A stretch of DNA of 64,000 nt from Cellulomonas chengniuliangii (GTDB lineage Bacteria > Actinomycetota > Actinomycetes > Actinomycetales > Cellulomonadaceae). Positions 41,796-50,091 of the stretch are shown in pieces (positions within the stretch are counted from its first letter, which is position 1; the number at the start of each line of letters is the position of its first letter). The stretch covers positions 372,001 through 436,000 of the forward strand of contig NZ_CP101988.1 of NCBI RefSeq assembly GCF_024508335.1. Direction: 5' to 3'. The notes under the pieces are model-generated. The model was not told the DNA's origin and ran no database searches. It worked only from the letters and a program-made list of their open reading frames with translations. The position numbers and the translations under genes were made by a program.

Positions 41796-42657
41796 GCTCA
41801 CCTCCGTCAACGTGCTGGCGTCGGGGGGCGTGCGGATCGTGGGGGGCCGCGCCGAGCTCGCGCTTGAGCGCCCGCTCGCGAGTCACCGCCATGAGCTCCA
41901 TGGCGGCCAGGGCGAGCAGCGGGGGCGCCAGCATCGTCAGCCGGCCGACGGGGGAGCGGGCCCACTGCAGCGCCCAGCCCCAGTGCGGGTAGACGTCCAG
42001 CACCACCCCGCGCACCCGGGAGAACGGCGTGGCGTCCGGGTCCGGCTCGTCGTTCGCGTCGCCCTTGGTCATGACGTAGGGGCGGAGCACCGGCTCGCCG
42101 GTGCTCTGGTCGATCGTGGTGAGCATCTTTCCCGTCTCGGGGTCCTGGCGCATCACGGGCAGATAGTGCAGGGACACGATGCGGTGCGTCACGAGGTGGT
42201 CCGAGCCCTGGGGCCAGAACGACACCACCTGGCCGACCTCGAGCTGTGACGGGTCGGTGAGCCGTCGCATCACCACCGCGTCACCGGCGTCGAACCCCCC
42301 GGAGCGGACTCCGGACATCGACCCGGAGGTGACCACGAGGACCTGCTGGTGGTGGAGCTGGAACCACAGCGGCACCGCCAGGGAGGCGGCGTACGCCGTC
42401 GAGAACAGCGCGACCACGACCCACAGCACCACCGTGACGGCCCGCTGCCAGCGTGGCGCCGGCACGCTGGCAGCGGTCGGGGCGGCGGCACGCGCGACCG
42501 GGCCGCGCTCGTCGGCCGAGCCCCCGGACCACCGGGTGGACTGGCCACCCGGTGGTCCGGTGCGCGCGGCGAGCGCCAGGTACTCGGGCAGGTCCGTGGG
42601 CTCGGGCTCCACGTGCCTGCGCCGAGCGGCCCGCCGGGCGTGCTCGATCTCGATCAT
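41776..42657 (-). CDS. sipW: Signal peptidase I, SipW/ER-type
   Basis: 293 residues. An N-terminal cytosolic Ala/Pro-rich extension of about 70 residues precedes a membrane helix (about 73-95). The serine protease core follows: VTSGSMSG carries the nucleophile Ser, VTHRIVSLHY carries His in place of the Lys of ordinary type I peptidases (the ER/SipW hallmark), and TKGDANDEPDP has the conserved Asp. A second helix lies near the C-terminus (about 230-258). SipW enzymes cleave TasA/CalY-like precursors. It is flanked on both sides by genes with SipW-type signal peptides, so its substrates are almost certainly those neighbours. Confidence 0.9.
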   Translation of the reverse strand: MIEIEHARRAARRRHVEPEPTDLPEYLALAARTGPPGGQSTRWSGGSADERGPVARAAAPTAASVPAPRWQRAVTVVLWVVVALFSTAYAASLAVPLWFQLHHQQVLVVTSGSMSGVRSGGFDAGDAVVMRRLTDPSQLEVGQVVSFWPQGSDHLVTHRIVSLHYLPVMRQDPETGKMLTTIDQSTGEPVLRPYVMTKGDANDEPDPDATPFSRVRGVVLDVYPHWGWALQWARSPVGRLTMLAPPLLALAAMELMAVTRERALKRELGAAPHDPHAPRRQHVDGGEHDLLLD

Positions 42658-42673
42658 GCGTGCGGCTGCCTCG

Positions 42674-43354
42674 TCACGGGTTGTTCGTGGTCTGCTCCGC
42701 GTCGAGACGCAGCGTGAGGTCGGCCGAGGTGTCCTGGGCCTCGTTCGGCGTGTCGATCGGCAGGTCCACGCGCACGCACAGGACCTCCGACGCGTCCGCG
42801 GCGATCAGCACACGGTCGCCCGGCTGCTGGCCGGTCGCCACGTCGCCCACCAGGGCCGCCGGCTCGTCGGCGGTGCTCAGCGCCCCGCTGCCCACCTGCG
42901 AGCCTGCGGCGCCGATGAGCTCGGCCCCCACGGCGTCGGTGGCCGCCTTGGTGCAGGAGTCCACGGCGTAGACGCGCAGCTGCAGCCAGTCCGTCAGCGC
43001 CGCCGTGCCGCCATCCGCGTCGGTGGTGTCGTTGGCGCTGTACCGCACGGAGTACCGGTAGGCGAGCGTCCCCGTGTTCGAGACCGTCAGCGGCGCCACG
43101 AGGGTGTCACCGGGCGCCATGCCGGCGCTCGGCACGGTGAACGTGAGCTCGTCCGTGGTCAGGTCCACGGTGCCGGTGGTGATCTCACCCCCGTTCACCG
43201 TGCTGTTGTCGGTGAACACCGCGGCAGTGGCCATCGCCGCGATCCCGGTGCCGGCCAGGGTCAGGATCGTCACCGTCGTCACCAGGCGGCGGCGTCGCGC
43301 GACGTCGTGCCGTGGCGGGATCGGGTCGATCATCTCCTGGAGGAGCTCGTCCAT
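42674..43354 (-). CDS. TasA/CalY-like exported protein (SipW-type signal)
   Basis: 226 residues. SipW-type signal: VTILTLAGTGIAAMATAAVFTDN followed by the GTVDL-type strand (ITTGTVDLTTDELTF). The mature domain is a beta-sandwich with VAPLTVSNTGTLAYRYSVRY, the typical TasA/CalY camelysin-like strand, ending with CVRVDLPIDTPNEAQ. Known members polymerise into fibres in the Bacillus biofilm matrix. It starts at ATG 43354 (AAGGG site) and lies first in the three-gene cassette, upstream of sipW. It sits beside two c-di-GMP signalling genes, suggesting a role in surface attachment or biofilm, which is inference. Confidence 0.85.
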   Translation of the reverse strand: MDELLQEMIDPIPPRHDVARRRRLVTTVTILTLAGTGIAAMATAAVFTDNSTVNGGEITTGTVDLTTDELTFTVPSAGMAPGDTLVAPLTVSNTGTLAYRYSVRYSANDTTDADGGTAALTDWLQLRVYAVDSCTKAATDAVGAELIGAAGSQVGSGALSTADEPAALVGDVATGQQPGDRVLIAADASEVLCVRVDLPIDTPNEAQDTSADLTLRLDAEQTTNNP

Positions 43355-43406
43355 CTGGGGACCCTTCGTTCGAGGTGGTGTGTCGGGTTCTGTGGGGATC
43401 GGCACG

Positions 43407-45386
43407 TTATTGCGGTGACTTGAGGGAAGCTGTCAACTTCGTCCCGAATCGGTGCGCTGCCATGTCCGTGGCGGCCAGGGCGCTCGCGGGCACGGCCGCG
43501 GAGTACCAGAAGCCCTGGGCCTGGTCGACCTCCATGTCGTGGAGCAGCTGGGCCGTCTCCTCGTCCTCGACGCCCTCGGCCACGACTGACAACCCGAAGG
43601 AGTGCGCCAGGTCGACCATGGCCTTGACCACGAGCGCGGAGCCGCCCCCCGACGCCAGGTCCGTGACGAACAGCCGGTCGATCTTGAGGCCCGCGACGGG
43701 CAGGTCCAGCAGCTGGGAGATCGAGGTGTTGCCGATGCCGAAGTCGTCGATCGCCACCCGCACCCCCGCCGCCGCCAGCCGGCGCAGCACCGGAACGACC
43801 CGTGAGGGGTCCGCGACCAGGGCCGTCTCGGTGATCTCGATCTCCAGCAGCGCTGCCGGGATGGAGTGCTCCGCCAGCAGCTCCTCGATGAGCTCCACGA
43901 CGGTCACCTCGGTGAGGTCGTGCGCGGACAGGTTCACCGCCACCGGCAGCGTCGCCCCCTGGTCCCGCCAGAGGGCGACCTGCCGCACGCACGAGCGCAG
44001 CGCGAACCGGGTCAGGTCGTGGATCAGGCCGGACTGCTCGGCGAGCGGGACGAACAGGTCGGGGGGCAGCAGGCCTCGCGTCGGGTGCCGCCAGCGCATG
44101 AGGGCCTCCAGGCCCACGGTGTCGCCGGTGCGCAGGTCGATCTTCGGCTGGTAGTGCATCTCCAGCTCGGCGTCAGCCGCCAGCGCCCGGTGCAGGTCCC
44201 CGAGCAGCACGAGTCGTGCCGGTGAGGAGTCGTCCTCGTCCGGCGAGTACAGCGCGACGCCGAGCCGGTGCGTCTTCGCGGTGTACATCGCGACGTCGGC
44301 CATCCGCATCAGGGTGGTGCCGTCCCGCGCGTGGTCGGGGAGCACTGCGACGCCGATCGAGGTGTCCACGTGCAGGGGCAGGTCGCCGAGCGGGAACGGC
44401 GTCGCGAACACGCCGCGGACGCGGTGGGCGAGCTGCTCGGCGTCGGCGGGGGACCGCACCCCCGGCAGCAGCACAGCGAACTCGTCGCCACCGAGCCGGG
44501 CCACGAGGTCCCCGTCCCGCAGGCAGTCGCGGAGCCGGGCCGCGACCTGCTCGAGCAGCTCGTCCCCGCGGTCATGGCCCAGGGAGTCGTTGATGTCCTT
44601 GAACCGGTCGACGTCGAGCAGCACGAGCCCCACCCGGGTGCCGTCGGCCTCCGCCCGCTCGATCGCGCGGCGCAGCCGGTCGGCGAGCATCCGCCGGTTG
44701 GGCAGCCCGGTCAGCGAGTCGAGCAGCGCGAGCCGGGCGTTGTCGAGCGCGGAGGACTGCAGTCGACGGGAGGCTGTGCGCACCGTGCGGAACAGCAGGA
44801 TCCACAGCAGCCCCAGACCGCCCACGACCACGCAGGCGACGACCCTGCTCGCGGACTGCAGGGCCTGGGTGGTGGCGGTGTAGTCGAGACGGACCTCCGA
44901 GGCGCCCATGACGACGCCGTCCACCTCGGTGGGGACGTAGACGTTGAGGACCTCGCGCTCGGTGCCGCCGAGCGCGTCGCCGCGCACCTCGGTGATGGCG
45001 CGCGCGTCCGACTGCCCGCGGAGCGCCGCGTCCAGCCGCTGCCAGTCGGGGAACCCGGTGGACGCCGCGCCGGAGTCGTAGAGCACCCCGCCGTCGCGCG
45101 TCCACATCCGCAGGCCCACCAGGCGGTCGGAGAAGCCCTCGACGGACTCTGTCACCAGGTCGCGCTGACCGGGCGCCAGGAGGCCCAGGGTGTAGACCTC
45201 CTGGCTGACCGTGGCGCCCGCGTACTGGGCCACCGACTGTGCGGCCGCGGTGCCCTCCCGCAGGGCCTGCTGCCGCAGCACGGTGGCCGTCGTGACGATG
45301 AGGGCGCACCCGAGGATGAGCATGCCGATGACACTCACCACGGCGAAGTAGCGAGTCAGTGGCCACCGACGGCGGGGGGACGGCAC
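43407..45386 (-). CDS. Membrane GGDEF-EAL cyclic-di-GMP signalling protein
   Basis: About 659 residues. A helix at about 15-37 and another at about 185-207 bracket an extracytoplasmic sensor domain of about 150 residues. The GGDEF domain has ARLGGDEFAVLLP, with an RDGD inhibitory I-site five residues before GGDEF, so diguanylate cyclase activity with product inhibition is plausible. The EAL domain retains all key motifs: GLEALMRWRHP, AVNLSAHD, EIEITETAL, IDDFGIGNTS, LKIDRLFV and VAEGVEDEE. A bifunctional cyclase/phosphodiesterase is possible. GTG 45386 follows GAGG; a longer start at 45419 lacks a ribosome site. Downstream of it, 52 bp away, is the TasA/SipW cassette. Confidence 0.92.
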   Translation of the reverse strand: MPSPRRRWPLTRYFAVVSVIGMLILGCALIVTTATVLRQQALREGTAAAQSVAQYAGATVSQEVYTLGLLAPGQRDLVTESVEGFSDRLVGLRMWTRDGGVLYDSGAASTGFPDWQRLDAALRGQSDARAITEVRGDALGGTEREVLNVYVPTEVDGVVMGASEVRLDYTATTQALQSASRVVACVVVGGLGLLWILLFRTVRTASRRLQSSALDNARLALLDSLTGLPNRRMLADRLRRAIERAEADGTRVGLVLLDVDRFKDINDSLGHDRGDELLEQVAARLRDCLRDGDLVARLGGDEFAVLLPGVRSPADAEQLAHRVRGVFATPFPLGDLPLHVDTSIGVAVLPDHARDGTTLMRMADVAMYTAKTHRLGVALYSPDEDDSSPARLVLLGDLHRALAADAELEMHYQPKIDLRTGDTVGLEALMRWRHPTRGLLPPDLFVPLAEQSGLIHDLTRFALRSCVRQVALWRDQGATLPVAVNLSAHDLTEVTVVELIEELLAEHSIPAALLEIEITETALVADPSRVVPVLRRLAAAGVRVAIDDFGIGNTSISQLLDLPVAGLKIDRLFVTDLASGGGSALVVKAMVDLAHSFGLSVVAEGVEDEETAQLLHDMEVDQAQGFWYSAAVPASALAATDMAAHRFGTKLTASLKSPQ

Positions 45387-45555
45387 CAGGACCTCACGGG
45401 ACGGATCAGGACGGATCACAAGGGAACGGTCGCCCGAGAGTACGGTGCCGCGGCGCCCTCACGCTGCAGGGGCCACGGCGCGTCGGTTTCACCCGGGCCG
45501 TTGAGCGGCGCGGCAGACCTCCGCCGTTACCCTCAGGACACCCTTTGCACATTGC

Positions 45556-45572
45556 GCGAGCCGTTGGCTCGC
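45556..45572 (+). promoter_or_regulatory. GCGAGCC-gtt-GGCTCGC hairpin in the PilZ leader
   Basis: A perfect 7-3-7 inverted repeat 25 bp upstream of the PilZ start codon region, in the 163-194-bp divergent gap between the GGDEF-EAL gene and the PilZ gene. It could be an operator or a translation-control hairpin. Confidence 0.35.
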
Positions 45573-45597
45573 AGTCTCCTGGATGGACGAGGCCACG

Positions 45598-46347
45598 ATG
45601 CACGAGCTGGCCACCTGCACAATCAACGTCGACGGCGGCGCCTCTGTGACGGGCTTCGTCCGCGTCTTCGACGGGGACATGATGATGATCGGCGTCGAGG
45701 CGCCGCTGCGGGCGCTCGAGCCTGGCTCTGACGTGACCGTCGAGGTGCTCGACGAGGTCCGCGGCGAGTGCCTCTACGCCGGCTACCTCTCCCGTGTGGG
45801 GCCCGACGGCATGGACATCGCCGACGTCGCGCTCGTGTCCACCCTGCAGAAGCGCGAGGTGGTGCGGGTGAGCACGCACGTGGCATGCACCGGCACAGCC
45901 CTCGCGCGCTGGACCGACGCGGAGCACGGCGCGCCAGTGACCGGGCCCCCCGCAGCGGCCTCCGCGCCCGCCGTGCCGACCCAGTCGACCGGGTCCGCGG
46001 TCGAGGGCGTGGACGGCGGCGAGGACGAGCCCGTCGAGGCGTCGGAGCCCGTCGAGGCCGAGGCCCACGAGGGCGACCTGGCGTTCACGATGCTGGACAT
46101 CAGCGCCCACGGCATGCGGATCCTGTCGCAGGCCACGCTGCAGCCCGGCCAGCGCATCCGGTTCCTGTACGAGGAGCTGCCGTCGCCGATGCTGCTCGAG
46201 GCCGTCGTCGTGCGCGCGCAGCCGTCCCGCACCGGCACGCACTACGGGTGCCGGTTCCTGGGCCTCACCAGCCGCCAGACGGACGATCTGTTCCGGCACG
46301 TGCTGCAGACCCAGGGCGTCCAGCGCCGCGAGCGCATGCGGCTCTAG
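45598..46347 (+). CDS. PilZ domain c-di-GMP receptor (YcgR-like)
   Basis: About 249 residues. An N-terminal YcgR-type domain (about 1-80) is followed by the PilZ core. QKREVVRV supplies the RxxxR c-di-GMP motif and LDISAHGMRI supplies the second motif (D/NxSxxG). About 65 residues separate the two motifs, much longer than the usual 20-30; the insert is Ala/Pro-rich then acidic (DEPVEASEPVEAEAHEGD). ATG 45598 follows GACGAGG; an upstream ATG at 45583 would add five residues. It is divergent from the GGDEF-EAL gene and converges with the LacI-sensor GGDEF-EAL gene, placing a c-di-GMP receptor between two metabolising enzymes. Likely effector of motility or matrix control. Confidence 0.88.
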   Translation: MHELATCTINVDGGASVTGFVRVFDGDMMMIGVEAPLRALEPGSDVTVEVLDEVRGECLYAGYLSRVGPDGMDIADVALVSTLQKREVVRVSTHVACTGTALARWTDAEHGAPVTGPPAAASAPAVPTQSTGSAVEGVDGGEDEPVEASEPVEAEAHEGDLAFTMLDISAHGMRILSQATLQPGQRIRFLYEELPSPMLLEAVVVRAQPSRTGTHYGCRFLGLTSRQTDDLFRHVLQTQGVQRRERMRL

Positions 46348-46387
46348 GGCCCACACCCAGACCCGGGGTCACACCCCGGGCCCGGGG

Positions 46388-49300
46388 TCACACGGCAGGG
46401 GCCTCCGCGCACAACGCCGGCTTGAGGCTCTCGAACGAGTGCCCCAGGAGCTCGGCGGCGCGGGCGCCTGGCACGGCGCAGTCGAACAGGTAGCCCTGGC
46501 CGATGTCGCAGCCGACCTCGCGCAGCACCGCCAACTGCTCGGAGGTCTCGATGCCCTCGGCGATGACCTCCAGGCCCAGCGCCTTGCCCATCGCGACGAT
46601 GGCCCGCACCAGCTCGCGGCTCTGCTTCCCGTCGACCAGCTCGTGCACGAACGACCGGTCGATCTTGAGCGCCTCGACCGGGTATCGGTGCAAGGTCTGC
46701 AGTGACGAGTGCCCGGCGCCGAAGTCGTCGATGTGCAGCCGCAGCCCGGCGTCGCGCATGCGGGACATCAGCTGCTGGGCCAGCTCGGGCCGCCGCATGA
46801 TGACGCCCTCCGTGACCTCGAGGGTCAGGCAGGACGCGTCGAGGTCGTGCTTGGCCAGGCTTGACCGGACGTGGTCCACCAGGCCGGCGTGCCAGAACTC
46901 GCGGTCGGACAGGTTGATGCTCACGTTCAGCGGCCCGGCGTAGGCGGCGCGCCACTCGGCGATCTGCTGGCACACGTCCTCGATGATCTGGCGGCCGAGG
47001 CGCACCACCAGCCCGGTCTCCTCCATGAGGGGCAGGAAGTCGCCCGGGAGCCGGACGCCGTGCTCGGGGTCGTGCCACCGGATGAGCGCCTCGAAGCGCT
47101 CGACCGGGCCCTCGTCGAGCAGGACGATCGGCTGGTAGTAGACCTCGAACTGACCCCGGTCGAGGCCCTCCTGGACGGCGCTCTGCAGCTTGACGTGGTG
47201 CAGCGCCTCGTCGTGCATCGTCGCGTCGAAGTAGGACAACGAGCCCGGCTCGTGCGACTTCGCGTTGTACATCGCGGCGTCGGCATCGCGCAGGACGTCC
47301 TCCGCGTTGTTGTAGTCGACGGCAGACGAGGCGATGCCCAGACTCGCCGTGACCCACAGGGCGTGCCCCTCGACCTCGACGGGCCGTGCGAGCGAGTCCT
47401 GGATCCGCCGGACGATCGCTGGCACCGTGTCGGGGGTGACGCCGTCCAGCAGCACGGCGAACTCGTCCCCACCGAACCGGGCGGCCGTGTCCTGCGCGCG
47501 CAGGATGGTGCGGAGCCGGTCGCTCACCACCTGCAGCAGGCGGTCTCCGGCCTGGTGGCCCAACGAGTCGTTGACCACCTTGAACCGGTCCAGGTCCAGG
47601 AACACCACGGCGAAGGGCGTGCGGCTCTCCTGCCACCGGGCGACGCTGTGCTCGAGGCGGTCCAGGAACATGCGCCTGTTCGGCAGCCCGGTGGCCGCGT
47701 CGAAGAGCGCGTTGCGCCGCAGCTTCTCCTCGAGCCGCTTGCGGTGGTCGATGTCGGTCAGTGATCCGAGGAGCCGTTGGCCAGCGGCGCCCACCCCGCT
47801 GAGCGGCATGACGCGCGCCAGCAGCCACCGGTGCTCGGGCTCGCCGGGCCCCTGGTAGCGGAGCTCGACCTCGGCGAGCGTCTTCTGCCCTTCGAGGACC
47901 TGGCGCACCTCCCTCGTCAGCTCGGGCAGGTCCTCCGGGTGGACGCGGCTGCGCCAGTCCAGCTCGCTGTCCGCCGTGAGGTTGAGCAGCGATCGGCAGC
48001 GGTTCGACATGGTGATGGCGCCCTGCGAGTGCCACTCCCACAGACCCTCGTTCATGGCGCGGGCGAGCAGGCCGTACCGCTCCTCGCCGCTGCGCACCGT
48101 CTCGGCCAGCGACTCCTGGGCGAACGCGGCGCACAGCAGAGCCGCCCAGTGGTTGTACGTCTGCCGCTCCGATGTGGTGTCCACCGGCCCGATCACCGCG
48201 AACCAGCCCCAGTCGTCGGTGGCGGTGCGGACGGGCACCAGGAAGACGACGTCGTTGGTGGCGGGGTTCGACGCGGCGACCAGCTCGGCCGGCGGGAAGG
48301 ACTCAGGCGCCATCGCCCGGCCCAGGAGGCCGCCGAGGACCCCGTGGGGGTCGTGGACTCCCTCGATGACGAGCTCGGAGCGGTCGACGGTGTCACGCCA
48401 CATCGCCAGGACGGCGGCGCGGGGGTGCGATCCGGCGAGCCATTCGAGTCGGCGCGGGTCGGACGCGCCATGGCCCAGGATGTCGACCCCGATCCCGTAC
48501 TGCTCGTGCAGGGATCCCTGCAGCTCGTGGGCGCGCTCGAGGTAGATGCCGGTCTGCAGGTGCCACAGGGCCACCGCGGCACGGGCGCCGACGGTGGTGA
48601 GCAGGGCGTCGAGGCAGTCGTCCGCCTGCTCGGACGAGCTGGTCTCCCGCACGTACAGCGAGAAGGCGGCGTCGATACGCTGCAGCACCTCGGGCACGGT
48701 GATGTGCTGGGTGAGCGGCTCGAGCGCCTTCTTCAGCGCGTCGGGGGCCGGTTCGCGCCGGGTCGCGATCACCTCGCGCACCGTCCGGACCAGCGACTGG
48801 TGGGCGGTGGTCGCGGCGCCCTCGGGCAGGGCGGTGGCGCTATCGCGCAGCGCCTCGTTGATCCTGGCGAGCAGGGCGCCCTCCACGTCGGCGGCGGGGA
48901 CCTCGCTGGTGTCGACGTCGAGCAGCGGCTTGCAGCCGCACGACGCGCGGGGGGCCAGGTGCGCGGGCCCGGAGTGGTCCTCCTCGGGCGGCGATTGGTT
49001 CAGCACGCCGCGCAGCAGTTGCGACGCGCGCATGCCGATGCGGTCGAAGCGCTGGTTCACGCTCGTCAGCGGGGGCTTGGTGTACGCGGCGCCCTCGACG
49101 TTGTCGAAGCCGATGATGGCGACGTCCCCGGGCACGGCGACGCCCGCGGCCTTGAACAGGGGCAGCAGGCCCATCGCGTTGCGGTCGGTCGCCACGATCA
49201 GGGCCGTCGGGCGCACGGTGGCGTCCTGGCGCAGGAACGCCTGCGCGATCTCCACGCCCCCCTCTTCCACGTTGTGGCTGGCCGGGTAGTAGTGGTCCGG

Positions 49301-49780
49301 GTCGGGGGTGATGCCGTGGGCCAGCAGTGTGTCGTGGTAGGCGGCGTAGCGCTCGCGGATGTCCGACTGGGCGAGGTTGCCGCCGAAGCCGATGCGCTGG
49401 TGCCCGTGCTCGATCAGGTGCTCGACCGCCGCGGCGACCCCGTGCTCGTTGTCCGGCATCGCGGCGGGCACGTCGAGCCCCGCCACCGAGTTGCTCGCGA
49501 GCGTCAGCGGCTTGCCGGAGGCGCGGATGGCCTCGAGGTGCGACCGGCGGGTGGCGGTGGAGATCGCGATCACACCGGCTGAGACGTCCATCGCCACGTG
49601 GCTCGAGAACGCGGGAGGGTCCACCGTCGTCTCGGTGATGCTGCCGGCGTCGAGCGTCTGCACCACGATGATCCGCTCGTCGTGGGCGGCAGCGTCACGG
49701 GCGATGCCGGCGATGAGCGAGCCGTGATAGAACCCTGCTGTCCAGGGGGTCAGCACCAGGACGGTGCTCGGGGGAGCCAC
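46388..49780 (-). CDS. LacI-type sensor-PAS-GGDEF-EAL cyclic-di-GMP protein
   Basis: 1130 residues without membrane helices. Residues 1-290 match the ligand-binding part of LacI/PurR regulators (periplasmic-binding fold: FYHGSLIAGIARDAA, then AVEHLIEHGHQRIGFGG, ALIVATDRNAMGLLPLF, IIGFDNVEGAAYTKPPLTSV) but there is no N-terminal DNA-binding HTH. A middle region of about 300 residues, probably GAF-like (the only Cys cluster is RASCGCKPLLD near 285), leads to a PAS domain (about 575-690), GGDEF (FGGDEFAVLLD with an RAQD I-site) and EAL (FEALIRWHDP, SINLSDREF, LEVTEGVIM, IDDFGAGHSS, LKIDRSFV, IAEGIETSE). It therefore senses a small molecule, presumably a sugar or nucleoside, in the cytosol and tunes c-di-GMP. 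GTG 49780 follows GGAAGGAC. Confidence 0.9.
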   Translation of the reverse strand: MAPPSTVLVLTPWTAGFYHGSLIAGIARDAAAHDERIIVVQTLDAGSITETTVDPPAFSSHVAMDVSAGVIAISTATRRSHLEAIRASGKPLTLASNSVAGLDVPAAMPDNEHGVAAAVEHLIEHGHQRIGFGGNLAQSDIRERYAAYHDTLLAHGITPDPDHYYPASHNVEEGGVEIAQAFLRQDATVRPTALIVATDRNAMGLLPLFKAAGVAVPGDVAIIGFDNVEGAAYTKPPLTSVNQRFDRIGMRASQLLRGVLNQSPPEEDHSGPAHLAPRASCGCKPLLDVDTSEVPAADVEGALLARINEALRDSATALPEGAATTAHQSLVRTVREVIATRREPAPDALKKALEPLTQHITVPEVLQRIDAAFSLYVRETSSSEQADDCLDALLTTVGARAAVALWHLQTGIYLERAHELQGSLHEQYGIGVDILGHGASDPRRLEWLAGSHPRAAVLAMWRDTVDRSELVIEGVHDPHGVLGGLLGRAMAPESFPPAELVAASNPATNDVVFLVPVRTATDDWGWFAVIGPVDTTSERQTYNHWAALLCAAFAQESLAETVRSGEERYGLLARAMNEGLWEWHSQGAITMSNRCRSLLNLTADSELDWRSRVHPEDLPELTREVRQVLEGQKTLAEVELRYQGPGEPEHRWLLARVMPLSGVGAAGQRLLGSLTDIDHRKRLEEKLRRNALFDAATGLPNRRMFLDRLEHSVARWQESRTPFAVVFLDLDRFKVVNDSLGHQAGDRLLQVVSDRLRTILRAQDTAARFGGDEFAVLLDGVTPDTVPAIVRRIQDSLARPVEVEGHALWVTASLGIASSAVDYNNAEDVLRDADAAMYNAKSHEPGSLSYFDATMHDEALHHVKLQSAVQEGLDRGQFEVYYQPIVLLDEGPVERFEALIRWHDPEHGVRLPGDFLPLMEETGLVVRLGRQIIEDVCQQIAEWRAAYAGPLNVSINLSDREFWHAGLVDHVRSSLAKHDLDASCLTLEVTEGVIMRRPELAQQLMSRMRDAGLRLHIDDFGAGHSSLQTLHRYPVEALKIDRSFVHELVDGKQSRELVRAIVAMGKALGLEVIAEGIETSEQLAVLREVGCDIGQGYLFDCAVPGARAAELLGHSFESLKPALCAEAPAV

Positions 49781-50091
49781 GGGTGTGTCCTTCCGATCCG
49801 CAGAGCTCCGACCGGTGCGCCGATGCTCGTCCTCCTATCGGCCCGTGATCCTGGGAGTTGACCCGCCTGAGGCCCGTCGGGGCCGTTCTCACCCCCGTAT
49901 TCACCCATTTGCGTCAGTAGCGCGAGCGCGTGCCCAGGCCCGTGGCGGGCCGGGTTGCGCTGGTAGGGCACAATGGAGGGGTAGATGCGCTTCTTCTTGC
50001 GCGTCCGACGTCGTGGAGCACCGGCGGGGCCTTCCCCGCAAGCCGCCGCGAGCCCCGACCGTTCCCAACCGCCGGAAAGGCGCCCCCCTTC
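49781..50091 (+). promoter_or_regulatory. 311-bp divergent intergenic region and helicase 5' leader
   Basis: No conserved gene is recognised here. The region separates the LacI-sensor gene (-) and the DEAD-box helicase (+). It contains a three-codon ATG-GAG-GGG-TAG mini-ORF (49973), whose stop abuts an ATG at 49985 preceded by GGAGGGG. That ATG opens an out-of-frame reading frame running past the helicase start to 50401 (first residues MRFFLRVRRRG). A long leader is typical of cold- or stress-regulated RNA helicase genes, so this may be a regulatory 5' UTR. Confidence 0.4.
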
